A stretch of DNA of 64,000 nucleotides. Source: Miscanthus floridulus (lineage: Eukaryota; Streptophyta; Magnoliopsida; Poales; Poaceae). Of this stretch, positions 36,501 to 47,999 are shown piece after piece. Every line of letters begins with the position of its first letter. Position 1 is the first letter of the stretch. The notes below the pieces were generated by a model. The model ran no database searches. It was not told where the DNA came from and saw nothing but the letters and a program-made list of their open reading frames with translations. A program made the translations under genes and the position numbers. The DNA is taken from the NCBI RefSeq assembly GCF_019320115.1, contig NC_089582.1, forward strand, positions 122,537,259 through 122,601,258. The letters run 5' to 3'.

Positions 36501-36740
36501 CAATGGATAGCAAGTTGAAGCTCAATGAAGCAACATAGAGCATATTGGAGATGGAATGATCATTTGATATTGCTACTTTGCCCAATCCTTTAACCTTGCC
36601 CTTTGAATTATCTCCAAATGTTATTTTCTCTCGTCCATCTACCTCTTTATCTAGTGAGGTGAACATACGAGGATCATCGGTCATATGTTGAGTGCAACCA
36701 CTATCAATAACTCAATGACTTCCACCTATCTTGTAGTTCA
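33512..36740 (-). pseudogene. copia pol polyprotein (PR-IN-RT-RNase H), interrupted
   Basis: A protease remnant at about 36740-36690 reads VIDSGCTQHM with a TGA just before it (Trp expected). A 525-codon frame (36684-35107) follows with GAG-pre-integrase, then integrase. The zinc module is WHRRLTHVG...CSAFQAGKQ, where the second zinc cysteine of the usual CSACQAGKQ is Phe. The catalytic residues are HMDLFGP, RSDNGKEFD and NGVVERK. Reverse transcriptase (35004-34075) contains KWVFRNKQDD, KARLVAKGFSQVEG, YQMDVKSAFLNG and YVDDIIFGSSN; a TAG splits it near 34567. RNase H (34123-33512) contains GYSDSDYTG, KQNSVALSTAEAEYIAAG and LADIFTKPL. Integrase-before-RT order is diagnostic of Ty1/copia. Confidence 0.92.
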
Positions 36741-36756
36741 CCTACACACATGAAAT

Positions 36757-39153
36757 TCAAACTTTAGGAATCCAAACTTGTTGAGGGCCCTTCACCTTCT
36801 CAACAAGTGACTTAGCCACCCAAATCTTAGGCCTACTCTTGTTGGGGGGTCCTAAGAACATGACTTTTATCTTTCCACTAGAATCTTTTCTAAGCATGTA
36901 GTGAGCATTGAAAGCAAAGGGTCTAGCATGCTTGGGCAAGGGTTTTGGCGGTGGAGTTTGACATTCATGAGTAAAGTGGCCTTCTTGTCCACACTCAAAA
37001 CATCTCTTTGGCTTTGGCTTTGGCTTTGATTGTTGTTGTTGAGATTGAGCCTTCTTCTTCTCTACACTTGCCACATATCCAATACCACTTCTATCCATCT
37101 TCATGACGGTGTTCATGAGTAGCTCACTTTGGAGATGCTTGCCTCTAGCAAACTTGCTCAATCCCACCTTGAGATGCTCTTTCTCTATCTTGAGCTTCTT
37201 GTTCTTTTCCTTGAGAACATTATTATTGTTCTCTTCCTTGAGCTTCTTGTTTTCTTCTTTGAGCTTCTCATTCTCAAGAATCAACTCTTTGTCATGATCA
37301 AGAGTTTCTAGCACAATGGTTTTGTGGCTTTTTATCTCTTCAAGATCTTTTATGAGCTTCTCATTATCACTCTTGAGCTTGACATACTCATCATAGTCAT
37401 TGCACTCAACCATTTGCTTGTCTTTGCTACTAGATTCATGCTCAATACTCTCATCAATTAAATCATCACATGAAGTAGCTATATCAATCTTAACAACATG
37501 GTTAGTAGCATCATGTGGCTCATTTGGTAAAAATTCTTGAGCGATAACAAGAGTATCATGATTAATCTTAAGAGTAGTGTATTCATCTTTTAGCTTGTTG
37601 TGGCTAGTGATGAGTTCATTGTGCACCCACTCAAGTTTATCATGTTTATCTTTAAGTTCTTTCTTAGAAGATTTTAACTCCTTGAGTTTGGATGATATAG
37701 CATCATTAGTTTCTCTAAGCTCATCATTAGCCTTTTCCAATGTATCACACTTAGCTAAGAGTGAATCATTTTTAGCATCAAGCTTTTCATTGGTAGCTCT
37801 ACTCTTTCTAATGATCTTAGTGTATTTTCTTAATATTTTGACAAGATCATCATATGTAGGTGAATCATCATCATCGCTATCGCTATCATCATCACTAGCA
37901 TGCTCATCATCACTACGATCATCACTCTTAGTTACCTTGCATTCACCCTTGGCCATAAGGCATAGGTGTGTAGAGGATGATGGCGATGGTGGCGGTGAAG
38001 ATGTAAGATCAATAGCAATGGCGGCCACCTTTTCATCATCACTATCTTCATCGGATGATCCACTTGATGAATCAATGTCCGTGAGCCAATCACCGACAAT
38101 GTAGGCCTTTCCACTCTTCTTCTTCTTGTGGAAGTCCCTCTTCTTGCCATCTCTCTTCTTGTATGGCTTGTTCTTTTTCTTCTCATCTTTATCTTCATTG
38201 CTTGAGTCATCTTTCTTGCCCTTATTCTTGTTCTTGAACTTGTCTTTCTTGGGCTTTGTGCATTGATGAGCTAGATGACCAAGTTCACCACAATTGTAGT
38301 AATCCATCTCGGAGATTGACTTTCTTCTTGAGCTAGTGAAGAACTTCTTTTTCTTGCCATAAAACTTGATGCCACTCTTGTTTAGCTTCTTTAGCATCTT
38401 GGTGGTCTTCTTCACCATGAGAGCAAGACTTTCTTCATCATCTTCATCACTTGAGCTCTCATACTTAAGTCTTGCTTTGCCCTTATCTTAGCTAGCTTTG
38501 AATGCTAAGTCCTTCTCTTTCTTCTTTGTAGAGGATGAGCCATCTTGTGGCGTGATGTGCATGTACATCTCATGAGTATTGATCTTTCCCAAGATTTGTG
38601 TCGGTGTAGCGGCAGAAAGATCACCTTGATGTAGCACGGTCACAATGTGCCCATATTTGTCAATGGGGAGGACACTCAAGATCTTTCTCACAACATCGGA
38701 TGATGACATTTGAGTAAGTCCAAGCCCATTGACTTCCTCTACAAGAATATTTAAACGAGAATACATCTCATTAGCACTTTCTTTGGGAAGCATTTCAAAT
38801 GAATTTAGCTTTTTAATCACAAGATGATAGCGTTCCTCACGCTCACTCTTGGTTCCCTCATGGAGCGCACAAACGTCCGATCATAGTGCATGGGCGTCTT
38901 TATGGTTCCTTACACGGTTAAACACATCTTTGCAAAGGCCTCTAAAGATGGTGTTTCGAGCCTTTGTATTCTATTTTTCATAGTTAACCTCATCGCCTTA
39001 TAGGTTTGTAGCATCCCGAGGTTTTGGGAAGCCTTGTGAGGCAGCTCTAAGAATTCCAACGTCTAGAGCTTCTAAGTACGCCTCCATGCGAATTTTCCAA
39101 TAAGGAAAGTCATCTCCCTCAAAGATAGGAGGAGGTCCATCCTCGTGAGACAT
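36757..39153 (-). pseudogene. copia gag of the SIRE element
   Basis: The start at 39153 reads MSHEDGPPPIFEGDDFPYWK, the usual beginning of plant copia gag. The capsid part continues through IKKLNSFEMLPKESANEMYS and ILSVLPIDKYGHIVTVLHQG. Stops break the N-terminal third (TAA after DATNL, TAG after NYEK, TAA after AFKAS near 38488). A 553-codon frame (38418-36757) then holds zinc knuckle CGELGHLAHQC, a Lys/Asp/Ser-rich stretch, a long coiled coil (KLKELKSSKKELKDKHDKLE and similar), a second knuckle CFECGQEGHFTHEC and a basic tail. The large gag with two widely spaced knuckles is typical of the SIRE lineage. Confidence 0.88.
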
Positions 39154-39192
39154 CTTGCTCTAAGCGGTTAGGCTTAAAAATGTGAGCATGAT

Positions 39193-39204
39193 GCTCTGAT
39201 ACCA
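39193..39204 (-). promoter_or_regulatory. Primer binding site (initiator-Met tRNA)
   Basis: The minus strand reads TGGTATCAGAGC two bases inside the 5' LTR edge, an exact match to the standard plant copia primer site complementary to tRNA-iMet. Confidence 0.92.
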
Positions 39205-39206
39205 AT

Positions 39207-40781
39207 TGAAAGGATCAAGATGCCCAAGAGGGAGGGGGGGTGAATTGGGCTAATTCTAAAATTTCTTGTAATAATCAAATCCTACGGATAGCCCAATTAA
39301 CCCCTTGTGCCTAGAAAAGTGTTTCTATCAAACTAACGCACAAAAGACTTACAACCTATGTTCCAAACTTACTCTAGCATGGCAATTCTATGAATGTAAC
39401 AACAAGTATTGAATTGCACAAAGTAAATACTCAAAGTAAATGCTTAAAGTAAAAAGAGAGAGGAACGCGGCGATGTTTTGCCGAGGTATCGAAGAGTCGC
39501 CACTCCCCACTAGTCCTCGTTGGAGCACTCACATAAGGGTGTAGCTCCCCCTTGATCCACGCAAGGATCAAGTGCCCTCTATGGGTTGATTCTTCAACAC
39601 TCCGTCACGGTGAATCACCCAAAGCTGCTCACAACTTGAGTTGGGTCACCCACAAGCTCCGATAGGTGATCACCAAGCTCCCAACCACCACCAAGCCATC
39701 TAGGTGATGGTGATCACCAAAAGTAACAAGCACGAACTCTCACTTGACCAAGCGAAGCCTAATGAGAAGATGGATGCACACTTGGCTACTCTTGATTCAC
39801 TAATGAGGTTACTCTCTTGGATTCTCAAATCTCAATCACCTCACTAGGACCTTGTTCTTCTTGGCACTCACAAATGTGTTTCTCAGTTGTTGGAATGAGC
39901 AAAAGTGACTCCACACACGAGTGGAGCTTCTATTTATAAGGCAGCCTGAAAAACAAACCATTATGAGCTTCTGTAGGGTGACCGGACGCTCCGGTCGTAT
40001 TGACCGGACGCTCCGGTCAGTTCAACCCGCGAACCAGTAAAAATGAGTTGACCGGACGCTGGCAGGGTCTGGTCAGCACTGACCAGACGCGTCCGGTCGC
40101 ATGAAACCCTTACTAGACTCGACCGGACACTGAACCCTCAGGGTCCGGTCAGTACTAACTGGACGTGTCCGGTCGCAGATTCCCTTCTCTAGAACCTTAC
40201 TGGAGTTGACCGGACGCTGCCTTTCAGCGTCCGATCACATGACCCCTTCAGCGTCCGGTCACACTGAACATAGACAGCTGATCAAATGAACTGACCGAAC
40301 CCTATGGCCAGCGTCCGGTCGCACTGGGGCCAGCGTCCGGTCAGCATTTGACCCTCCATTCACTTCCAACTCTCGATCATATGTGAATGAAGTTTGCTCC
40401 AAAGGATCTTAGGCATTCATAGGAGCTACCTAGTGCTAGTTTTAATAAGTGTGCACCACACCTAACTCACTAGACTCAACTAGGTCAAGCTACCCATCCA
40501 TACCCCCCTTAATAGTACGACCAAAGGAAAAACAAAGTCCTAAACTACTCTAAGTGTCACTCCAACTCCAATCGACACTTAGAACTAGTCATCCTTAATC
40601 TTGTCATCCATCCTTTGAAAACCGAAATGATTTCCATCGTAGGGGCATGACAACTTTGATTGCCCAATCAATCTCCATTACCATGACCTAACTTAATTAT
40701 CTCTACAAAATATACGTTAGTCATAGTAATCTTGTATTATCATTAATCACCGAAACCCAACTAGGGGCCTAGATGCTTTTA
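39207..40781 (-). repeat. 5' LTR of the copia element
   Basis: 1575 bp, co-linear with 27355-28936. On the plus strand it ends GATGCTTTTA rather than GATGCTTTCA, so the terminal CA/TG pair has been lost by one transition. The GTTGG duplication follows. The motif cluster lies at 39975-40345. Confidence 0.92.
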
Positions 40782-40786
40782 GTTGG

Positions 40787-41842
40787 GCTTGACAGGGAGG
40801 TTGGCGTCATATCTGATAAGCACCAGGGCATACTTAATGCCGTGCGAGAGTAGATAGAGGGGTATGCACCTTTACACCATCGTTGGTGTACTTGGCACCT
40901 TACCGAGAATCTACTCCGGAAGGATGGTGTGAAGGGTAACTTTGATCTGTTCTAGGAGGCTGCTCGATAGCTTGAGGACAAGTACTTTTAGGAAAAGTTA
41001 GAGCAGGTTAGAACCGTATCAAATGCAGAAAGTAGACAATGGCACATAGGTTTGATGAGGGATTTGGAGAAATGGGCAAGAGCTCACGACATCGGTGGAT
41101 GGAGGTACGAGTTTTAGTACAGCAACTTAACAGAGTCATTCAATAAGTTACTATTGGGGATACGTGGTATGCTCGTGAATGCAATCGTTTAATTCACCTT
41201 CTATAAGCTTGTTGCCTGGTTCAACGATAGACACACCCATGTATTGCAGTTGTGGAGTGATGGAGAGATATGGGCTCTGAAACCAAAGGCACACCTAGAG
41301 AAGGCAAGAGAGAGGGCTAGCACACATGAGGTTACATGCTTTGACCATGCTACAGGGACTTATCAGGTTGAGCATAGGGGCGGTACAATGTTCGATGGTG
41401 AGGTCCGAGACTCGAGGATACATGTGGTTATCCTCCAAGATTTCAAATGCACTTATGGTAAACCAAGGCAGTACCACTTTCTATGTTCTCATTTGGTGGC
41501 AGCAGCTAGGCATCGCAACTATAATATTGAGAGGAGGATACCTCATGAGTTTAGTGTCGACACGCTTATGCACACATGGAGCCCCCGCTTTGTGCCTTTT
41601 TTGAGACCCTAGAGAGTGACCTCCATATGATGGGCCGAAGTACATTGCGGATCCAGCTTACCATTGGAACAAGCGTGGATCAAGGCAGAGGACTAGGCAC
41701 AGGATGGTTATGGATTAGATACCCAGAAGAACAAGGCGTGGGAGAGGAACTTCATTTGTTACTGACCCCAAGCAGTACGAGTGCGGCAAGTGCGGTAGAC
41801 TTGGCTATAATTCACGAAGTTGCCATTAGCAGATTAGTGAGG
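40787..41842 (+). pseudogene. MuDR-type transposase, C-terminal segment with SWIM finger and zinc knuckle
   Basis: It resumes with EVGVISDKHQGILNAVRE (second catalytic Asp). HRWCTWHLTENLLRKDG (the conserved C-x2-H) and the region around NLTESFNKLLLGIRG (third acidic residue) follow. A SWIM-type zinc finger comes next, around FKCTYGKPRQYHFLCSHLVA (C-x-n-C-x-H), then RIPHEFSVDTLMHTWSPRF. After a frameshift near 41610, a zinc knuckle reads CGKCGRLGYNSRSC (about 41785-41830). Stops are TAG at 40851, 40953, 40989 and 41115, and TAA near 41190. A clean 122-codon frame (41244-41612) spans the SWIM finger. An intron may join this to the PMD gene at 42002. Confidence 0.85.
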
Positions 41843-42001
41843 TGCGACTATTGGTTGATTTTATTATTTTATATTTGTCATATTCATTTAATTAATTATG
41901 CATGTCTCAATTTATGCTTGTATATGTGTCAATTACTTATATATTTTTAAGTTCATGTTTCATTGTATATTGAAATTCTAATTCATTCACTTTTTTCTAG
42001 G

Positions 42002-44460
42002 ATGGCGCAATTCCACCTGCTCAACCCAACGTACGAGGCAACCCACCGAGGATGTCTCATAGCGCTGGAGCAGGTAATAATCTATAAGTTTTGTTCAAAA
42101 TTTGGTGAGCATACATGTGTTCATGAAGTAACAGGAGACTATATTTTATTCAATGCAGGACCTTCCGCTCCTTCATCCTAGAACCCACAGTGGGTTCTTG
42201 GACATGCGGTACGATGACAGGTATACTCCTTTCCTACAAAGAGCTAGTCTGGATGTCATCTCTTTTTAGGTTCGTCGTGGGTTGTCCAAGTTTAACTCAG
42301 TGGCCATAACTGCGTTGGTTGACAGATATTAAATTGAATCGTTGCCTCCATTCATGGCCATTTGTTCATGCGGTTGACTTTATGACAAGTAATCTTACTT
42401 TGTCTTAAATATAGGTGGCGGCCGAAGACTCATAGCTTCCACCTACCTTTCGGGGAGATGACAGTCACGCTCTAGGACTGTCAGAAGATGCTAGGCCTAA
42501 GGATTCACGACAACCCAGTCACCGAGCAGTGTAGGTCAAAGGGTTGGAGAGCATGAGTGGAGGCCTTCCTTGGGTGTGAGCTTGGTGAGCAAAGGGCTCG
42601 CACTTCTAGAGTTCCCATCTCCTAGCTACGGGAAGAGTTTGCAAGTGCCCCGAGGAGGCAAATGAGGAGACAGTTGGGTACTACTGTAGGGCATGGATCC
42701 TACACCTGTTTGCCTATGTTCTCTTCCCCGATGCCATGGGTGACAGTGCATCCTAGATGTGGATCCACTGCCTCAGTGATTGGGACCAGGAGGGTCACTA
42801 CAGCTGGGGCTCTGTAGTCTTGTGTTTTCTATAGCGGCAGCTGTGTGAGGGGTGTTGTCGGTCTTTGTCCAACATGTCACTTGGTAGATACATGTACTTG
42901 TTACAGCTGTGGATGTGGGCTCATCTTCCAGTTGGCCGTCCAGAGGTTCTGGCTCATCATGAGTGGTTCCAAGGTTAGCCTCCAAGTCGGTAGCCGATGT
43001 GGGCATACCTTTGGGACCAGGTCAGGGTTCCGTACATGAGGTTAGACCGAGCATACATTGAGTTCACAAACGAGCTAGACACGCTGATGGCATCTAGTAT
43101 AAGTAAATTTTATTTTCCATGCTGGTTTGAAAAGGATTAGTATACCATCTAACATCTTGTTTGGATATGTTGTAGGTGGAGTGGGAGCTGTACGGTGGAG
43201 AGGGCACACTTCCTTTTCAGTTGAGCAACGTTTATGGGTTCGACAACAACTTCTATAGGATGAAGTGCCCTCTAATCTGCTTCTATGCTATCGAGTTTCA
43301 CCTGCCAGATAGAGTTGCATGCTAATTTGGAGTGAGACAGCTTTGGCCTATGGCTCTGTTCTCGACTGGCGTTGACTTACACAAGTAAGTGTTTTGATAT
43401 TTCAAATGTCTTGTGATGATCAATTTCTATTAATATGGTGACATGTACATGAATTCAAGTAACGATGACATACGTGCAGGTTGGATCGTTAGAAGAACAA
43501 GAAGATTTTTGACTAGGAGAGGCACCACCAGTCCTTCATTGAGTAATGGGAGGAGATGCATGACAACGTGGATGACAATAATGAGCCGCACACGAACCGT
43601 GAGTTCAGGTGGTACCAAGCTTGGTACCAGCGTGCGACACATTGTAGGCTGAGGGTACAGTGGACAGAAGATGACTACGCCAACATCGAGTCCTCTGATG
43701 ATGAAGACACGACGTACGAGCAATCGACTCGTGCAGGAAGGCAGGTGGAGGTAGGACCGATCTTGGACAGAGTGGTAAGCCAATTGCCTTATTTTTCTAC
43801 GTTAAGTTGCACAACAGTACATTAGGTGTTCTTGAACCGACATTAGGAGTTATCTATTTTAGTTAGTGCCACCTTTGAGCCATATCACCCTTATAATACG
43901 TTAGATTCTTGTACAAAAGAAAACAAAACCTATTGCTATCTGTTCAGAAGTATTATTACTGAGAACTTTGTTGTAGGGCAATACACTCAAATGCTCAGTT
44001 GAAGAGATTGAGCGTATTTGGCCGAGAGTCAGGGACGACATCATGCTTAGCTTCCTGGGTGTAAGATTAAAAATATTCTTTTAAACATATCATTAATATG
44101 TTAGATTCTTTTAGTTAACATAATTTTGTACAACAGAGGCTGTCACGTCGTCTATGCTGTGCGGCTGGTCATTGTGGTTGCAGGACAGACATGACATAAG
44201 ATATGTATGTTCCTTCCACAGGCAGAGGAGGCTTGGGTTCCTCTAACCAAGCAGCTACAGGGGATGGGGATGAGGACGAGGAAGACGATGATGACATGGA
44301 CAAGAGGCACGAGGAGCTTGGCCCCTCTCAGCTCTATGACGCTCCCTTGACTCATCCTACACTACCTCTAGGCACTAGGCGACATTGTCCACATGACCCT
44401 TACACTCTAGGTACGAGCGCTCTCGATCACAAGGGTAAGGATAAGAGTAGGAGGCAGTGA
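42002..44460 (+). pseudogene. Plant mobile domain (PMD) gene of the MULE
   Basis: The start at 42002 reads MAQFHLLNPTYEATHRGCLI; exon 1 ends at 42073 (GT) and exon 2 starts at 42159. Later blocks across further introns include THSGFLDMRYDDRYTPFLQR, WRPKTHSFHLPFGEMTVTL, KMLGLRIHDNPVT, LYGGEGTLPFQLSNVYGFDN and EFRWYQAWYQRATHCRLRV. The gene ends with an acidic tail (GDGDEDEEDDDDMDKRHEEL) and TGA at 44458-44460. This is the aminotransferase-like/plant mobile domain family, including proteins annotated as phosphatase 7 long-form homologues and MAIN/MAIL proteins, known to occur next to MULE transposases. Several stops and frameshifts (for example in FAYVLFP...and after TVTL) show decay. The function in transposition is unknown. 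Confidence 0.78.
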
Positions 44461-45144
44461 GGGATGTGGTAGTTGTTAGTATGCACTATTATGGATTTTG
44501 TATTTACTTTTCTGTAACTATTTGGGATTGTATGGACATTATGGACTATTTGGACTATGCAAGACATATTATGTTGGTTGTGATGTTTGTTGTGGTTGCA
44601 TTTTGCTCCTTGGATGATTAAATGTTTGGAATATATAATGACGTCTTTGTTTCTAACTGTGGATGCTTCTAAAACAAGGGAAACTCTTGTGAATTTTTTC
44701 TATGAATCATTAATCATACTACACTGCTAAAAAGGCACAAATGTAGTACACAAATTAACTATAAATTTATTAGAACATGTATAATCCAAACATATTGTAC
44801 ATATGCTTTGTAGATGAATCTAGGGTTACTAAGCAACAGTGAACGAATCTATGCTTTTCAGACAATAAAAATAGACTTTTTAGATACAAGGACAGTAGCG
44901 ATTTATCACATCACTGACATAGTATTGGCATGCAAGGAAGCACAACTCCACCCTATCTCCACGATCCATCTTATTACTGTTTGATCCAAGGGCTGAGGTG
45001 AAGAGGCACATGGATCACTGACATGGCACATTGAGAGGCCTCCATTCCTCCTCTCAACCTATAAATAACCACTAACTCTCTCTCATTCACTCACACAACA
45101 AGGAAGAAGAACACTCCTCAGCATTTTCTTTCGTTATAGTACCA
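44461..45144. other. Spacer between PMD gene and GRF ORF, with promoter
   Basis: AT-rich spacer with no exon recognised. Its last 90 bp contain a TATA box and pyrimidine-rich leader for the ORF at 45145. Confidence 0.5.
45058..45067 (+). promoter_or_regulatory. TATA box of the GRF-finger ORF
   Basis: 'cctataaata' precedes a CT-rich leader ('ctctctctcattcactcaca') and lies about 85 bp upstream of the ATG at 45145, a standard plant core-promoter layout. Confidence 0.6.
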
Positions 45145-45790
45145 ATGTCTAAAGGGTCGTCCAGAGGGAGAGGAAAGGGGAAGAGAACTACCATTAGGTG
45201 GGAGGGTCCTCTTAGTCCTTATTTCTTTGAGGAAGCTCTTTATGAGAGGTTCCTAGTTGAGAGCAAAAGTGATTTCACCAAAGAGGCACTACTGAGAGGA
45301 TACGATGAAAGGAAAGAAGAGTAGCCAAAATGCATGCATGGTGAGGACTGCCTAGTGCAGATGTTCACCGAGGGAATAGATGGAGGTCATCGTTTCTTCA
45401 AATGCCCGCGAGTATGGGTAATTGCTATTACTATTTGTTTCTTCAATATATTTCTCTTCTATATAACTTACACGACATACTTATTGTAGTCTTCCTTGGG
45501 TGAAGAAAACTATGGGTTCACTAGGTGGGTCGATCCTCGACCTATTTTATCCGCATGCGGAGTACATCTACTACCTACAGGACTATATCTTCGATCTAGA
45601 AAGGGAAGTTAGCAGCGGTTACAAGGACGACGGACAGGATGACAACAACAATGGTGCTGATTCATAGGAGGCACTCTGCAATGATCCATATTGCACCTGC
45701 CCTAACCACAAGAACAAGGGGCCTCCCTCGTCACCCCTGCCACCACCACCACCAATAACGGGAGGCTACTATGGAGAAGGTGTAACATAA
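45145..45790 (+). pseudogene. GRF-type zinc-finger ORF of the MULE
   Basis: Starts MSKGSSRGRGKGKRTTIRWE and continues to KCMHGEDCLVQMFTEGIDGG, HRFFKCPR, an intron (about 45418-45489), then GEENYGFTRWVDPRPI. The order C-x-n-C, (H)RFFKC and F-x-W-x-D matches a GRF zinc finger, found in nucleic-acid-associated proteins. After a frameshift, EYIYYLQDYIFDLEREVSSG forms a short coiled coil, followed by CNDPYCTCPNHKN and a proline-rich end (VT stop near 45790). A TAG after RKEE (45322-45324, Trp expected) and a second TAG after GADS break it. Confidence 0.65.
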
Positions 45791-46166
45791 TTTGCTATGT
45801 GACCACACTACTAGATGACTTTATCTTATTCACATGCCACATCTATGTGTTTGTTGTTTGGTTTAATTACCTAAGACATGTTAGGTTTAGTCAAAGGAAA
45901 CTCTGTACCTAGGTTCGGTACATATTCTCATATGCCATTTCATGTGCTTCGTGTGTTGAATTATATAATGTCTTACGTTGTTAGGTTTTATTTGTAGCAC
46001 GTGTTCACATTTCAATATGTTCATAACATTAAGCGGAATATTGAGACCATAAATAATGAAAACAACCACATAATGAAAAGTTCAATACTATGCCACATTA
46101 AACAACATAATAATAATAGAAGTACGTGCCGACACTAGACATAGGGGCAAATGCACTTTCAAATCC
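45791..46166. other. Spacer between convergent MULE genes
   Basis: AT-rich sequence between the ends of the plus-strand and minus-strand GRF genes. No feature recognised. Confidence 0.4.
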
Positions 46167-47994
46167 TCAGTCTGAAACATACTGAGTAAGTAACTCATCA
46201 TCCGAGTACTAGTCCTCTACTACAACCCTGTTGCTGTGGCTAGGCTCACATGCGTTGCTCTGACCTGCCTGTCGCCTATAGTAAGCGGCCTCCGCTTCAT
46301 CTACGACCGTTATGGCCTGAGTGAAGAACGCGTCGTCATCCTCCTCCGCCTATAAGCCCGCCTCTGCTAGACCAAAGAGCTCACTCAGTCTGTCAGTATC
46401 TTCCTCAGCCTCCTTCGCCTGCAATCCTGCCTCTGCTAGAGTGATGAGCTCGCTCAGTCTGCCAGTATCATCCTCAGCCTCCTGTGCCTATAAGCTCGCC
46501 TCTGCTAGAGCAATGAGCTCACTCAGTCTGCCAGTCTCATCCTTATCCTCGCCCCCCTCATCAGACAACACAATCGGTGATTGAACGATGCGACCAACTC
46601 GCGATCTATGCCCATCTAACTTCTTCTCCTCATACCTTGCACGAGCCAGCTCTATGGCATGTTCCTCACTGCAACCAATCCCTTCATGTATGAAATGCAA
46701 TCAGTTAGCAACACGATTATATTACATTTAAAATCAGGCAACGAAAAAAATACTTTCAAGCACTCATTGGCACATAATGCAACAACATGCTCGTTCAAGA
46801 CCTGCATCTGTACTCTTGTCTCCTCCCTTGCCTCATTCCTTGCCCTCTCCTCCTCTAATGTCATTCGTCTCTCCAATCCCCATTTGTTAAGCCCAACATC
46901 GATCGGGTTACAAATACCGCGTTGTCTAGCAAACTCATGCATCTTTTCTTTGTGATGTTTAACAAATAAGTTGACATAGTCAGGTCCATATCCCCTCTTC
47001 CGTGCAATTACTTGCCTCTTCTTCAGTTCATCCAAGAACTTAACTTGACCATCATAACATTCCCACCTGCATTTTCTAGTGCTCTGTTCAAACAAAAAAT
47101 TATATCATATATGTCTTAGCAAAAGAAACATAATACGATTTCATGTTTACCACAAAAATAACCAACCTCATCATACTACCATATGGCCTATTCCAAGCTC
47201 CGAAGGGACTAGGCCATAGTTGGATTTAACACCACATTCGCACATACCAGGAGGTGCTTTGTAAATTACCCTTTCTTTCTTCTTTTCCTTAACCTTTCGT
47301 GGTTCTTCCGGCCATTGGTTCTTAGGACCATACAACCACTCCTTGAAACGACACTTTGCCATTGAAAACACCTAAATAAGTAAACATTAGTACATGAACA
47401 CATATAGCTCAACATTTCAACACATACACTTTGCACTTACTTCATGCTTGTTTGGACACACAAACTCCAATGTATTCTCAAGGTTTATCACAACTCGATC
47501 TCCACAATCGCACAGAGGAGGTTCCTTGAGTTGTCTAACTATGGCTAGGTGCTTCTCCTTAGCCGTTATTGGCGGAGGGTTAGGGGGTGGAACCCACCGC
47601 TTGAAGTGCTCACGTAGATGTCTCCCTCTAAACCAATCGTCGAAAAGGAGGTACCTAGGATCAAACTTGTCTGCACCATCGATCCACTTAAAGAAAAAGC
47701 ACCTCTCATGGTCCTACACAATGAGATTCCAACAAAATATTAGTACCATACTTACACAAATAAAGAAAAAGGATAGTGGAAACAATTTCTTACATTAAAA
47801 CGACTGCATGTGTAGAAGCAACGCGCCACTGTGTCTGGATGTTTCGATTGAAAAACATGGGCCGGGAAACCACAGTCATAGTTAGGGACAGGGAGGTCAG
47901 GAGGGACGGGGACATCTTTGCTAGAGACGTCGGGGTATAATTATCGAGGATGACCCCATTTTCGCCAAAACTCCTCCCGAAACATTTCTTGCAT
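46167..47994 (-). pseudogene. MULE gene with three GRF-like zinc modules and C-terminal 22-residue repeats
   Basis: The minus-strand first block starts MQEMFREEFWRKWGHPR at 47994, though an acceptor-like TTAG precedes the ATG, so an upstream exon is possible. Module 1 is DCGFPAHVFQSKHPDTVARC, CSRFN, then after an intron HERCFFFKWIDGADKF. Module 2 is CDCGDRVVINLENTLEFVCP, then KCRFKEWLYGP. Module 3 is CECGVKSNYGLVPSELGIG, then KCRWECYDG (47095 block). Each fits a C-x-C-G ... C ... C-(R/F)-F-x-W pattern, like GRF fingers. A basic/acidic helical part (KKRQVIARKRGYGPDYVNLF; LERRMTLEEERARNEAREET) and three copies of a LSELIALAEASL unit (about 46330-46560) follow. Stops are TAA in HPR*LY, TAG in two repeat units and others. 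I do not know a named family for the whole protein. Confidence 0.65.
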
Positions 47995-47999
47995 CTAAC

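Larger units (their letters stand above)
27355..40781 (-). mobile_element. Full-length SIRE/Maximus-like Ty1/copia retrotransposon with env-like region
   Basis: LTRs are at 27355-28936 (3') and 39207-40781 (5'). A 5-bp duplication GTTGG lies at 27350-27354 and 40782-40786. The primer site TGGTATCAGAGC (initiator-Met tRNA) is next to the 5' LTR, and a polypurine tract lies next to the 3' LTR. On the minus strand, gag (39153-36757), pol (about 36740-33512) and a downstream env-like region (32068-29594) follow in order. The long gag with coiled coil and zinc knuckles, and the extra ORF after RNase H, are characteristic of the SIRE lineage. About eight differences, mostly transitions, occur in the first 260 bp of the two LTRs compared by eye, so the insertion is not very recent. 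All ORFs are damaged. Confidence 0.93.

Noticed and set aside
26831..41117. TAG reassigned or suppressed to Gln in this element
   Set aside because: Plant nuclear genes use TAG as a stop, the same element also has TAA, TGA and frameshifts, and deamination at CAG explains the pattern more simply.
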